Of a stretch of 54,694 bases of DNA, positions 33,420-44,560 are shown piece after piece; positions within the stretch are counted from its first letter, which is position 1, and each line of letters opens with the position of its first letter. Under the pieces are notes generated by a model. The model saw nothing but the letters and a program-made list of their open reading frames with translations. It searched no databases and was not told the origin of the DNA. Source of the DNA: Gnetum montanum. Taxonomy: Eukaryota > Streptophyta > Gnetopsida > Gnetales > Gnetaceae. A program made the position numbers and the translations under genes. The DNA lies in assembly GCA_015680685.1 (NCBI GenBank), contig MNCI01024321.1:35927-90620 (forward strand), written 5' to 3'.

Positions 33420-34876
33420 TGTACTATCCGAAATCGTTGGTCTTCGGTTGGAATGAAACAGAAACTAAGAGATCCCCGGACACGCATAGAAGACCCTACC
33501 TTCGCTTGAGGGTGAGCTAGAACGGACGAAGGTAGAGTACCTTGGGTGGTCCGCATGCGGATCAGATAAGGATTTCCCCAATGTATGCCAATATGCAATA
33601 TGCTAGGTTATGCGTAAAGAGCGTAATAAATGTGATCTGGAATGTAAACATGCAAGGAAACAAACATAGAAGTAAACGAGAATAGGTGAAAATTGTAATA
33701 GATCTTGACCAGAAATGAAACAACTTTATTGCAAAAATAATATAGATTACAGTGCACCGGTCTGAACGTAGTTGTGGATCTGACACAAGGTAGATGAAGA
33801 GCCTTGATGGATGCGGAGGGATGAAAGTATGCCGGTTTGAACTGTAGGCACAGTGTAAAGGCTGTATGCTCAGCGTGCAGGGTTGAAGTCCGATGTATCG
33901 GATGAAGGTTCTGGATTTTTCTCAATGTGGGTTGTCCGAATTTTTGCCAAGATGCCTCTAATTTTCCCCCCCAACCTTGATCTGGTCAAAATCGGGGTTT
34001 TTATGCAAGTTTAGACGTTAGACTCGGATCTGAGAGGGGATGATTGGCTGTGGAGTGCTGGACTCTCGGGTTGGGTGACATGTGGCGCGTTGACTGAGTG
34101 CAAAAGAATGAAATTTTATAAGTGTACAGTGTGCTACACGCCAGCGTACACTGCTATACACCAGCGTATACATGCTGGGCATGTGAACTCGGCGTACAGA
34201 CTTGATTAAAACAAAAGAAGTTATTTGGCCCTCGGATTTGAATTTGGATGTCACGAGAATGCTGCCTGTGGATGTTTAGCTTAGTTGGCCTTGATATGAC
34301 ACAGTTTTGGAGAGCTTTGATTGGTATACGTTGTGCTACACATTGGGCGTACACATTGTACATGTTGAGCATATACGCTGAGCTCAGCGTATGAACTCCA
34401 AAGTGCATGATGTCGAGACCAAAATTCGACTTTCTGGAGCCCATGATGATACCTGATAATTTCTTTGTTCCTGTGAGTTGATGCCTTGTACAAAATCTTA
34501 CTCTGAAATGTCGTTTCCATGCCGTCTTTGGGATTGCATGTTGGATGTACCCATCAGTCGTACATGTTGAGTGTACATGTGAGGCGTGCACGCTAGGCGT
34601 GTACACGAGGCATATATGCTGGGAGTGTACGCTGGGCGTGTATGCTGCATACTGCATACTCAGTGAAAACCCAATATCTTGAGCTCCGAAGTCGCCATGT
34701 TTGATGCCAGATGTTGCCGTGGTCATTTGTGGGTCCCAGGGAACCGTTTTTTGTTGAGTTCGACTTTGATTGAAGCTGTTTGTGGGGTCCTCAAGCTTCA
34801 GTCATGTTGGGGAGCGTCATGACTTAGCTTGACTCTTGTTGGAGAAGTACTAAGCTCAAAATTTTGTGGTGTTTCA
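33420..34876 (-). mobile_element. Element C 5' LTR
   Basis: Starts TGAAACACCACAAAATTTTG at 34876 (minus strand) and ends ATAGTACA at 33420 (1457 bp). TATA is GCATAAAAACC near 34006-33995. The U5 hairpin CTACCTTCG/CGAAGGTAG is at 33496-33504 and 33527-33535. U3 repeats are decayed palindromes (about 34130-34650). Right of 34876 is the antisense gene of D, so C is inserted in D. The expected target duplication is CAACT (34877-34881). Confidence 0.88.
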
Positions 34877-36180
34877 CAACTGTGACCGATTTGAAGGGTT
34901 CTGCCCACTCCTTATCCAGCCAACCCTGCCCCTTGCATTGATCGTAGGGAATATTATGCGCTTGGGTAGGTGTGATATTCACCCCTGCATTGACTAATCA
35001 TGCCCACTCACAGGTTCTTAGCAGAAGAGAACTCCTGTAGGGCTAGCTGTGCTGTAGCCAGCAGACCCGATTGGTCGTGAACTCCATCCTTGTTGATGAA
35101 GAACCTAGTATCAAATGCATACTGTTAGCATTAGGCCAGTATGGCTAGCATTGCACAAACACAGCGGAAAAAAGCTGCAAAACTCACCTACCAGCACAGT
35201 AGACAATTCCCTGGGGGTGCTGGAAGCATGTCATCATAAAACGTGCGAGGAATAGTATGTTGTAATGGTGGTAGTAACTGTACTCAAGCATATCCCAGAT
35301 CCAGGCCAAACACCTTAACCCTACTGGACGTTGACTGGATCCTTCTCCTTGCTTGCTCATGATTTCTCCATCATTCAGAAACCTCAGAATGCCCCAACTT
35401 GCCCTAGGCAATATGGCTTCTATTATGTCGGCTGCCTCCTCCTCCTCTAGGGAGGACCAAACGATCACACTGAAGTGGTTGAGGAGGAATTGTAAGAAGT
35501 CCTGTGCCCCTTTCCTAAACCAGATCCCCCGCTCTCCCATGCGTATTTGGGGAGGAGGAGCATTGGCCACATATTTTCTCACATGACACAGGATCCCTCT
35601 AATTTCCAAAACAATCAGCATTTGCCTTAGTCCTACCCTGCATAACGCAACTAGAAAATGTTAGCATCATGTCTAAGTGAAATACACACGCAACGTAGCA
35701 ATACTTAGCAATCCATGCATGTAGCGTAGCATAACCCTCTTCCCACACGTAGTGTAGCAAGAACATGAAAGTAGTAGCGTAGCAAAAAATAACATAGTAA
35801 TTAACCCTAACAGGGCGATTAACAATATGCCTTGACAGAACACGTGTCTCACTGTCGCATCACGCATGGCCCAACCTTCCTGAAGGTCCTATGTCATGCC
35901 ATTCGAAGGCCAAGTAACTTGAACTACCCGAACCCCTGCAGTTATGATAATTGCAACGATGGCGGTTTAAGTGACCTCACATGCAACGATGGAGTAGTGT
36001 TCATGCATCCGCCGCAGCCGAAACAACAACAATGGCGACACAAAGTCCAAAACAATGCAATAATAGAAAATGCAAATGGCTAAAACAACGCAAATAACAA
36101 AAAATGCACCCTAAGGTTTGCTTCACCTCCTCGACCTTTACAAGTGCCAAGTTTGTGCATTCCTTCCTCGGAGCCATCAT
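34877..36180 (-). pseudogene. Element D: antisense gene, exons 1(?)-3, cut by element C
   Basis: This is a diverged copy of the antisense gene on the minus strand. Exon 2 is 35637-35188, exactly 450 nt as in B, with acceptor TTATGCAG and donor AG/GTGAGT. It is open throughout and shows MLIVLEIRGIL, the GIWFRKGAQDFLQFLLNHF segment and VIVWSS, clearly FCP1/NLI-like; the catalytic Asp positions are Glu and Arg. Exon 3 starts at 35104; it has a stop and a frame change but keeps GQGWLDKEWAEPF (B has ARGWLDKDWSD), and is cut at 34877 by C. A possible exon 1 starts at ATG 36180 (MMAPRKECTNL...); this is weak. The presence of the gene in D shows the capture predates the split of the two subfamilies. 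Confidence 0.72.
35650..35810 (-). repeat. GTAGCGTAGC-type repeats in the exon 1-2 interval of D
   Basis: Several GTAGCGTAGCA, ACGTAGTGTAGC and related units lie in the probable intron 1 of the D antisense gene. The same words fill the U3 of the D LTR (41950-42470). In A-C the corresponding places use GCGTATACGC instead. Confidence 0.6.
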
Positions 36181-36504
36181 CCTACTTGCAAATTCTTCCT
36201 GGCCGCTGTGCAGAAAACCACCTTGCTCATTGTTAGCAAAAGCACTCTAAAATGGCCTTGTGCTCCGAATATGGACTCTACGCTCTTATGGTGAGAATGA
36301 TAAGCTTACTAGGGTGTAATCCCAATTTATGGCCATAATGGTGAAAAGGGAAACTTACTGCTCTCTCTCTCCATTTAATGTAGAGTGTGCCATACTGTGT
36401 AGCATGCCTGCCATGACATCATAGCACTATTAGCATCAAAAGCTTGACATGCTTCGAGTTAATGGCTTGCTTTCCAGAAAAATAAAAAATATATTTTCGA
36501 TTAT

Positions 36505-36830
36505 CATGGTCTGGGAAGACCTTAAACTAGGAATTGTAGCATAGTTGCTCTTTTACCGGTCCAAAAACACCTTAAACTAGCAAACCCCAGCACAGTTGCA
36601 ATTTTCATAGTCCGAAAAGACCTTAAACTAGCATTTTTTTGATCTGTCATACGTTTGCAATCTGCAATGACACTAAACTAGCAATCTCATGTTTTCGCAT
36701 TAGTAGTTTGACATTTTCTCCTTAGCAGTTACCCATTTTTGCATCGACATTGTTACATTTCCTATTTTTGTAGCTCTACATCTTCATGCCATAATGGTCT
36801 GCCATGACTTTAAACTGGCAAAATTTTAAT
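36505..36830 (+). repeat. Minisatellite 2 of element D (before RT)
   Basis: Degenerate units such as GTCCGAAAAGACCTTAAACT recur about every 60 bp. Same motif and same position, about 110 nt before the RT unit, as in B and C. The part between 36181 and 36504 shows nothing recognisable. Confidence 0.7.
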
Positions 36831-36940
36831 CTCTACATCTTATATCTCATCACTACTTTGCAAGTTTTCGTTATACGCGATTGCTACCAACAGGTGCCTT
36901 TTAAACGAGCTTTCACCTCATTTTGACAAGTTAAGCAGAA

Positions 36941-38600
36941 AATGGAAATTCATCGCAATCTCTCCATGCCTTTAGCCCTAGCAGGTCCACATGGAAAGCT
37001 CACAAAACAACTGAACCTAGACCTAATCGACTGGGGGTCGACCATAGCTAGCACCATAGCATCTTTAGAAGCATCCCCAGACTAGCTCGAGCATCTAGTC
37101 CGAACCCTAGATTTGGAGGCTGGGGATGTAATCAAGGATCCTCTTGTCGACACGCCTGTGACCACATCCGATGGGGAAATGAAAACGCTGAAGCTTAGCT
37201 TAGCTCCCTCCTAGACATGCAGATGCATGAAAGCATAGTCAAAATTCTGCAAGATAACATCGAAGTCTTCGCGTGGTCATACAGTGACATGCCAGGTTTA
37301 GATCCACGACTGATACAACACAAGATTGTCCTATACCTGTGCATGAAGGCAATCAAGCAGAAGGCTCGAAAAGTCAAACCAGAAAACATGCTAGGTGTGA
37401 GGGATGAAATCACCAAGCTATACCAAGCTAGTTTCATCTGCATAGTTGATTATTCGGAATGGGTGTCCAACATCGTCGTAGTTTCCAGGAAAATAGGAGG
37501 AATAGGAATCTGCATAGACTTTTGGGATCTGAACAGGGTGACGATCAACGATGATTTCCCACTTCTAAGCATAGATCAACTCATCAACACTACGGCTAGT
37601 CATGACTTGTTATCCTTCTTGGATGGCTTTTTCAGCTACAACCAAATTCACATCAACCTAGAGCATCAGTTAGTAATGAACTTCATGACCCCATGGGGGA
37701 CCTTCTATTACACCATGATGCCTTTTGGGCTCAAGAACGCGGGAGCAACCTACCAGCAAGCCATGACCTACATATTTAGCGATTACATCCTAGAAACACT
37801 AAATGACTACGTGGACGATATAGTAGTCAAGTCCAAAGAGGCAGTTGACCATCCACACGATCTAGGGGTAGTCCTCAAGTGTTGCCAAATGCACGACTTA
37901 TTCCTTAATCCTAAGATGTGTGTCTTTGGTGTGAAAACTGGACGCATGTTACGATTCATAGTATCGAAAGCTGGGATAAGGGTGGACCCTGACAAAGTCA
38001 AGGCCATTGTCAACCTAACACCTCCTACGAACCTTAAGGAGTTATGTGGCTTGCAAGGTAGAGTATAGTTCATCCAAAGGTTTATAGCAAAGTTGGTTGA
38101 CAAGTTACACCCCATGCAACATCTTCTAAAGAAGGGGGTTGACTTCAAATGGATAACCCAATGTCAACAAGCCTTCAACAACTTGAAGGAAGAGCCCTCG
38201 CACCTCCCAACCATGCATCCACCACAAAGGGATAAGCCTTTCTACATCTACCTTGCCACCTTTGACACATCTATCGTAGCATTGCTATGTTAGAAATGAG
38301 ATGATGGATCTGAGATACCAGTGTACTACCTGAGTCATGCACTAATAGTGCATGAAAAAAAATACGACGAAGTAGAGAGGAATTGCCTTGCCTTAGTGTT
38401 CGCACTAAAAAAGTGGAGGCACTATCTATTTCGTAGTGTAGTCAAGATCATTTGCAAAAGCAACATACTCTGGGCTATCACTAACAACCTATATGAAAGT
38501 AGCAGGATAGCCCAATGAAAAGCAATAACCACGGAGTTGGACCTACACTATGTAAGCCATTCATCGACTAAGGGTCAAGCCATAGCAACATAGCTTACGA
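36941..38600 (+). pseudogene. Element D: reverse transcriptase and RNase H
   Basis: The pol unit starts at acceptor AGCAG (36938) / ATG 36944 and stays in one frame to 40417. The RT shows SDMPGLDPRLIQHKI near 37290, FICIVDYSEWVSN near 37437, and catalytic YVDD at 37808-37819. RNase H follows (KPFYIYLATFD near 38240, VYYLSHALIVHEKKYDE near 38320-38370). These domains copy the genomic RNA. Many in-frame stops, often where B has Gln or Trp (near 38067, 38291, 38516), show decay. The long open stretch 37217-38068 covers most of RT. Confidence 0.92.
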
Positions 38601-38639
38601 CCTCACCCATCGACGACCATGCAATCATAGACCCCGAAT

Positions 38640-39120
38640 TCCCAGATGAACATGTTGGCACTATCAACGTTGTCCCTTTGCACCTAGAAGCTACCTTACA
38701 CTTCGACAGCACTTCAACTGCACGAGGAGGTAGTGCGGGTGCCATCATTATGTTCCCCTCTAGAGAAATGCACTTGTTTTCTTATCATTTTGAGTTCCCA
38801 TGCACCAACAACGTGGCAGAATATGAGGGGCTAATTAGAGGCCTCTCAGCTAACTAAACACTATGCATACAACACTTAGCAATCGCTGGTGATTCGCAAC
38901 TAGTTGTGAATCAAATCACTGAGGTCTATGCCTACAAAGCTACGCACCTGCAACCCTAATGCGACCTAGCAAAAAGCATGCTTAAGTAATTTGCAACCAT
39001 AGATGTGCAACACGTGCCATGCAACGAAAACACCGTGGCAGATGCCTTAGCAACCCTAGCATTAAACATTCCACCACACTCGTTTGCGAGTCTACTGACA
39101 TCGATAGTCAAATGTACTGA
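38640..39120 (+). pseudogene. Element D: second, archaeal-type RNase H (aRNH)
   Basis: Between RNase H and integrase lies a second RNase H-like domain with Asp in HFDSTSTARGGSAGAI near 38700, Glu in NNVAEYEGL near 38815, Asp in AIAGDSQLVVNQ near 38890, and the final Asp in NTVADALATLA near 39040. A dual RNase H is a known mark of Tat-lineage plant Ty3/gypsy elements. Stops near 38592, 38857, 38958 and 38988. In B and C this part is outside the window; in A it is deleted. Confidence 0.85.
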
Positions 39121-39169
39121 GCCTATCACTTAGGCAGAACACGTGGCCTCCATCAGTACTGCGAATGCC

Positions 39170-40417
39170 CATGAGTGGTATGCTAACATTAAAGCCTACC
39201 TACAACATGGCGAACCCCCATGCGAATTGACATCTGCCTAGAGAGATGCAATCCGTAAGTGCACCTTGCAATATACGCTCATGGGGAATGACGCCCTATG
39301 CCGACGCTCCTACAACGGGATATTGCTGGCATGCGTGGGTGGGGAGCAGGCGTAGAGGGTAGTTAATGAAGTGCATGAAGGGTTGTGCGATGGACACATA
39401 GCATCCAGGGCTATGGCTACGAAGATCAGATGGCTAGGGTACTATTGGCCCCACATGGAGCGTGACTGCTTGTCGAAAGTCAAGACGTGTGACATGTGCT
39501 AGAGTTATGCAAATCTCATACACGTCTCACCTATGGACTTGCACCCAATGCAAATCACGTGGCCTTTCCAACGATGGGGACTAGACCTCATATGACCTAT
39601 CATGCTTAAGTCCTCTGTAGGGCATAGCTTCATTATCATCGTCACTGAGTATTTCACTAAGTGGATGGAAGCTATTCCCTTGAGGAAAATGACATCTCAA
39701 CAAATCTGCCATTTCATCCTAGATAACATTGTGATAAGGTTTGGGCTTCCAATAACTATTGTGACCAATAATGGGCCACAGTTCAATAGTACGGAAACCT
39801 GAACCTTCTGTAGCAATCTAGGCATTAAGTAATCATTCTCCTCGCCATACTATCCATAGGCAAAGGGGCAAGTGGAGGCTACAAATAAGTCCATCATCAA
39901 CTTACTGAAGTGGATGCTAGGCAGTAGGAAGAGGCGGTAGCACGAGCAAATCCTCTACATCTTACGGGCCTACAAAACAACATGCAAAACCATGACAAGT
40001 AAGACTCCTTACAGCCTTATTTACGGATCTAAAGCTATGTTGCCTCTTGAGTTACAGGTACCATCACTTCAGATGATCCTCGCAGACATCGTGAGTGAAG
40101 CCTATAACAACGAGTTGTGGACCATCGACCTCGACTCAATAGAGGAGGAGCACGCGTAGACGCTTAGACACATAGAGCACTACCAAAGCAAGCAACAACA
40201 AAAGCACCGTGTAGACCCGCATCGATGGCCAGTTCAGAAGGGAGACCTCATTCTCAAGGTTGTCCACGAGCATGTGAGAAAATTCTCAGCCAACTGGGAA
40301 GGCCCTTACATGGTCACCAAAGCCTTCGAGAATGGAGCCTTCAAGCTGGCGGACATGGACGGCAACGAGTTTGCCAACTCGGTGAATCACTCGTACCTCA
40401 AGCCGTACTATGTCTGA
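39170..40417 (+). pseudogene. Element D: integrase
   Basis: Same frame as RT. The zinc-binding HHCC part is near 39370-39500 (HEGLCDGH ... CDMC). The core follows, with Asp in WGLDLI near 39580, the second Asp position changed (TNNGPQF, D to N) near 39760, and Glu in GQVEATNK near 39870. The C-terminal part NWEGPYMV...FKLADMDG ends at stop 40415. Loss of the second catalytic Asp and many stops (for example 39499, 39595, 39801) mean it is inactive. A matches along its full length. Confidence 0.9.
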
Positions 40418-40419
40418 AG

Positions 40420-40790
40420 CATGGTGACACTAAGCAGCGTCCGCTACGACGTTAAACTTGCAATAGCACCCAGCACCATTCGCTATGATGTTAAATTTGC
40501 AACAACACCCAGCACCGTCTGCTACGATGTTAAATTGGCAACGACATCGAGTAGCGTCTATAACAACGTTAAACTAGCAGCATTGAGCAGCATTTGCTAT
40601 GACGTTAAACTGGTAGCAACCATCTGCTATGATGTAAAACTGGCACAGCTAGTCTGCTGTGACTATAAATTAGCATGGCACGTCCGCTATGAAGTTAGAC
40701 TAGTATGTGCGGTCTGTTGGGATCTTAAATCAACACAGTAGTCTATTGGGACTTTAAACCAGCACATGGTCTACCAAGACCTTAAACTGG
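40420..40790 (+). repeat. Minisatellite 3 of element D (after integrase)
   Basis: About ten units of ~30-50 bp with a CGCTAYGAYGTTAAACTNGCA core begin three bases after the integrase stop. Same place and motif as 6290-6680 in A. The array is the clearest of the seven. Confidence 0.82.
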
Positions 40791-41745
40791 GTTTGCATCA
40801 TGTCCCTAGCGTGCATCTGCGCTAAGTACACATTGAACAAGCATGTGCAGTGCTGACACACGAGTGGGATGTTGCAGCTCCAAAACGTAGTCCATGACAT
40901 AATGGGGACACGCTCTGGAACGCAAGCAACGCTGCTACCCTTGGCATTGTGCTGTCCCTCTAGAGATGTTGTATGACACTGCACTGGCCCTTCAGACCTA
41001 CCGTCGCCACGACCCATCGCCCTAACGGTAGCTCCCTGGCCAGTGCCCGCAGCTGGAGTTTCAGCAGTATTGTGATGCAGCCACATTATTGTCATCCTCC
41101 GGCCCCGTGACAATGCCTTGGCTCGCATGATGTTTAGCTATGTGGTAGTTGATCCCATAGCTGAACTAAGAATGCATGCCTTTGGTAGGGATTCTAGAGT
41201 ATTCACAGTCACAACAACTCTTGGCACCTTCGAGGCCAGCTCCTCCATGCCGATACTGCCAAGGCCACTGATGGCCTTCCTACTTTGGACATCATGCACC
41301 AGCGTGGGTGTCCAAGAGCTTCAACAATGTCTGCAGCAAGCAAGACTCCTACCCTCGCTTCTCATCTCGCTCTCTGTCATGCTTATAGGGTACGACGTCA
41401 TGAAGTGAGTGCCTCGACTAGCTTGACTACTTCAAGGTGCAAGTTCCATGACGTGCGTAATGCAGCTCGCCACATGGGAAGCATTTGTAGGCAGGTTAAA
41501 ACCCCTGGGATGTAACGTAGCTCATCTTGGGTAAGAAACACCTATCCTATAGAGGGTCAAATGCCAAAAAATGTAAAGATGAAAATGCGAACAAGTTCCT
41601 CATGAGCACTCTGACAAGGGACTTTGCTAAACATCATATTTACCCTTCTCCTAAACCTCCTTCCTCCCTACTTTGTCCTTTCACTCTCAAGCACAGTTGA
41701 GCGACGTCCCGACGTTCACCGAGCGACAACATTAGCGTCATGTCT
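40791..41745 (+). other. Element D 3' untranslated region, no gene seen
   Basis: Non-coding sequence between the repeats and the polypurine tract. Short open frames exist but none resembles a protein or is shared with A. Confidence 0.6.
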
Positions 41746-41802
41746 TTGGTGGTGTTTCATTTTCTTTGTCAACGTCTCTCGAGTGCATCCTCCAGACATT
41801 GA

Positions 41803-41816
41803 CAAAGAGGGGCCAA
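41803..41816 (+). other. Element D polypurine tract
   Basis: CAAAGAGGGGCCAA directly precedes the TGAAACACC start of the 3' LTR, identical to element A. An inverted repeat (41752-41772 with 41799-41825) brackets it. Confidence 0.8.
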
Positions 41817-43452
41817 TGAAACACCCAAAAATTTAAAGACATTCTTGCTTCACCAAGTCTTCGCAAAACACGCAGCATTATGGCAGTTCTTCGAGAGATC
41901 GATGCTCTAATTTTTAGATTTTTCACTTCAGCAAGTTTTCTAGGTCAATGAGTCTTGCTACGCTACGCTATGACATGTAGCATAGAAAACTTTAGAAGAT
42001 GTTTGTAGAAGCACAGTCCTATGCTAGGTTGTGCTACGTAGCGTAGGACAACATAGCAAAAGCTAGACAATCAGCCCCCTCGCTTGACTTCAAGTCTTTC
42101 GGCAATGTCTCCTTCTATTAGAATGTGGCAAACTTGGCCAAAATCATGTCATGTTTGTTGCTACGCTATGCTTAGCTACATGGCGCAGCGAGCCATAGCA
42201 ATTTTGTGGAAGTTGATAGAAGGAAACTCAAAGTGCGGGATCAACAAGTTCACAAACTTCGTAGTGTAAGAGGCAAAGTTCATAGATTGGTGACGATTTT
42301 TGCGACTAAGACCAGTCGCTACGCTATGCTACGCTACGTAGTGTAGCATAGCATAGCAAACATACAATGAACAGCCTACACGTTTCAAAGGCTTTCTACA
42401 CATACAACAAGACATGTAACAAGATGCTACGCTACGCCAACATGCTACACTACAAAGCATAACAAAGTGACAAGTGGTTACGTGACATTAATGCACCTCA
42501 CCTAATTGCACTATTGCTCTGACAGCATAATTACGATGCGGTAGGTTCATAATTACAGTGTGGAAGGCTCACCCAACGGTCATGCAGGCATGTGCAGCAT
42601 AGACAGGTTAGCATAGGCCCAAGGCACGTGGTGTCCAAACCACATCTTTCGCATGCCCTTGGTCCTATAAATACCCCAATGAGTGACGCTTAAACTCTCT
42701 CTCTCTCTGGCTCGCTCGGGCACTAGTACACTTTAACTTTTTGCACTTTTGGCATTCCCCTTTTTAAAAGCTTTTTAGTCCTCAGTCTGTTTCCTCGGCA
42801 ATCTGGTTGGCTAACAGTTTGATTGGCTAACAAGCAAAACATTGGCACTGTAATCTTAGGCATTGTAAGCTTCTTGTTTTGACATTGTAAATAGCTAGCA
42901 TTCTCAGTTGGCATTTTAGTTTGTTCTTTTCTACCACCTTGGTAGAACATCGCATTGTTGACGACTGAGCCCGCATTCAAGCGCACAGCCATCTTGTTCT
43001 ACACATCTTGGTTACTCTCGGGATCTCTACACTTCCCAGCATTGTGCAATCGATTGTGTCCATCTTGACAGAGTGAGGTCATAGCTTCGAAGCGGTGCAT
43101 TTTTCTATTGTATTTTACATTATCTCCCATTTACTATTGTATTTTATGCTATTTTCTATTTCGTCTATTGCACTTTACGATGTTTTCTGTTTCCTCTATT
43201 GCATTTTACACTATTTTCTGTTTCCTCTACATTTAAGCATTACTTCACACTATCAGTTTCATTTTCAAATCACACGTTGCAAAAGATTATATAGACACCA
43301 ACTAAGTCCCTGTTTGATCGACCAGACTGTTCAGGGCGCCCCATTTTTGTTCCATCTAGCATGGCCCTCCTGCGGAAACGGGGTCAAGACTGCTAGCGGC
43401 CAATGGCCCCTTGGCATTTCTTTTCTAGCCGTCGACGTTTTTGGTCGCTACA
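41817..43452 (+). mobile_element. Element D 3' LTR
   Basis: Starts TGAAACACCC and ends GGTCGCTACA (1636 bp). U3 is rich in CTACGCTACG / GTAGCGTAGC words (41950-42470). TATA is CCTATAAATACC at 42664-42675, followed by a (CT)n tract. The U5 end aligns with that of A, B and C from about 43305 (AAGTCCCTGTTTGATC against AAATCCTTGTCTGATC) to the terminal TACA, but the hairpin stem differs. Expected target duplication AATCT (43453-43457). An earlier candidate end at 43099 (GCGGTGCA) was rejected because of the later U5 alignment. Confidence 0.78.
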
Positions 43453-43712
43453 AATCTCAGAAGCTAGTGCGCAGAACAAAGGAAAGGCACCCATGGAGGA
43501 GCCACCACCACTGGGAACCCCATGAGTTCCACAAATTTTGTCCTTTTGTAATTTTATGTCTGTGTCCCAATTTTGTTATGTGCAATCCTCCACTACAGCA
43601 TGAATAAATTCCTAGTTAGTCAATAATCCCATACCTATCCATTGTGTAATCAATGGGGCTTGTTCTCATTTTGTTTGACTCAAGGATGAGTTTTCATTCA
43701 GTTAGAGGGGTA
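43453..43712 (+). mobile_element. Element E: 3' end of another LTR element
   Basis: Non-coding remnant ending in CTCAAGGATGAGTTTTCATTC and a purine tract AGTTAGAGGGG (43700-43710), as just before the 3' LTR of several plant LTR elements. No domain remains, so the lineage is open. It is the target into which D inserted. Confidence 0.4.
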
Positions 43713-44222
43713 TGATGAACCATGATTTGTCAGCCTCCGATATCGGACCCTTGATATCGAGTACGCAATATCACGGCCTCACTAGCAATATCGGGTACAC
43801 AATATCGTGGTTTCTGTGTGAGCCTATAAATACACAATTGGGCACATGGGAGAGACATAGGAAAAGTTAATGTTAGAGTAGGATCTTTTTGTCAGTTTCA
43901 ATTCCTCTCAACCCTTTCCTCAGTGCATGCCGGTAGTGTGATGATTGTAATTGTACAAAACCTTTATTCGAGTGTGACATACTTGGACATGCACATGACT
44001 AGTAATAAAGATCAAGATTACTTCATTATTGCAGCATTCACTTAGTTTTATTTGCTTACTTTTATTGTCATTTATCACTTTCTTAATTAATATTTTTCTA
44101 CCCTCATTTCCTATCCCTATTATTAAATGTAGAATGAGTACAACTTAATCACAAGCATTTAAGTGTGACTACTTGGTATCCCAATAGTGTACCTAGTACA
44201 TGCGCTTGGTAATCCCAACAGT
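43713..44222 (+). mobile_element. Element E: probable LTR
   Basis: Begins TGATGAACC after the purine tract and may end at AATCCCAACA (44222). A TATA box CCTATAAATACA lies at 43823. Upstream, GATATCG / CAATATCG words recur four times (43738-43812). The 3' end is uncertain, since no second copy is available. Confidence 0.4.
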
Positions 44223-44290
44223 AGTACACAAGGTCCAAGATGTGTACGGATGATTAAAGGACGAATGCTCATCGTACTTAGGCTAGTTTA

Positions 44291-44560
44291 GACTCTCTTC
44301 ACCCTTTCGCTATTAGCTTAAAAAAGTTATTTTCCATTGCCTCTAGGAGTAGCACTAGTTAGGACCACATCATACACCTTACTCTAGACTAAGCCATTCG
44401 TGACAAAGCAAATACTAGTCTAGGTGGGAAGACAATAAACTACGATCAATGTGTAACTATCTAGATATCACAACTAGCCCATTTTCAGAGTTTAACCAGA
44501 TCGTGCGTGAATGCTCATATTCATATGGTTGAGTGTAGGGGTACCTCACCACTCACCACA
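44291..44560 (+). repeat. Left arm of a long inverted repeat
   Basis: The segment matches the reverse complement of 54425-54694 at roughly three in four positions by eye, for example GTGACAAAGC, ACTAGTCTAGGTGGGAAGA and TATGGTTGAGTGTAG in the same order. Weaker similarity may go on to about 44960. It may be the leader of E-type elements in opposite orientations. Confidence 0.65.

Noticed and set aside
34154-34726. 190-codon open frame on the minus strand
   Set aside because: It lies in U3 of LTR C, has repeat-derived composition and has no counterpart in LTR A or B.
41817-43099. Shorter LTR D ending at GCGGTGCA
   Set aside because: The U5 region of A-C aligns further right, to GCTACA at 43452, so the longer LTR is preferred.
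43095-43607. 170-codon open frame on the plus strand
   Set aside because: It crosses the end of LTR D into element E and resembles no protein; chance.
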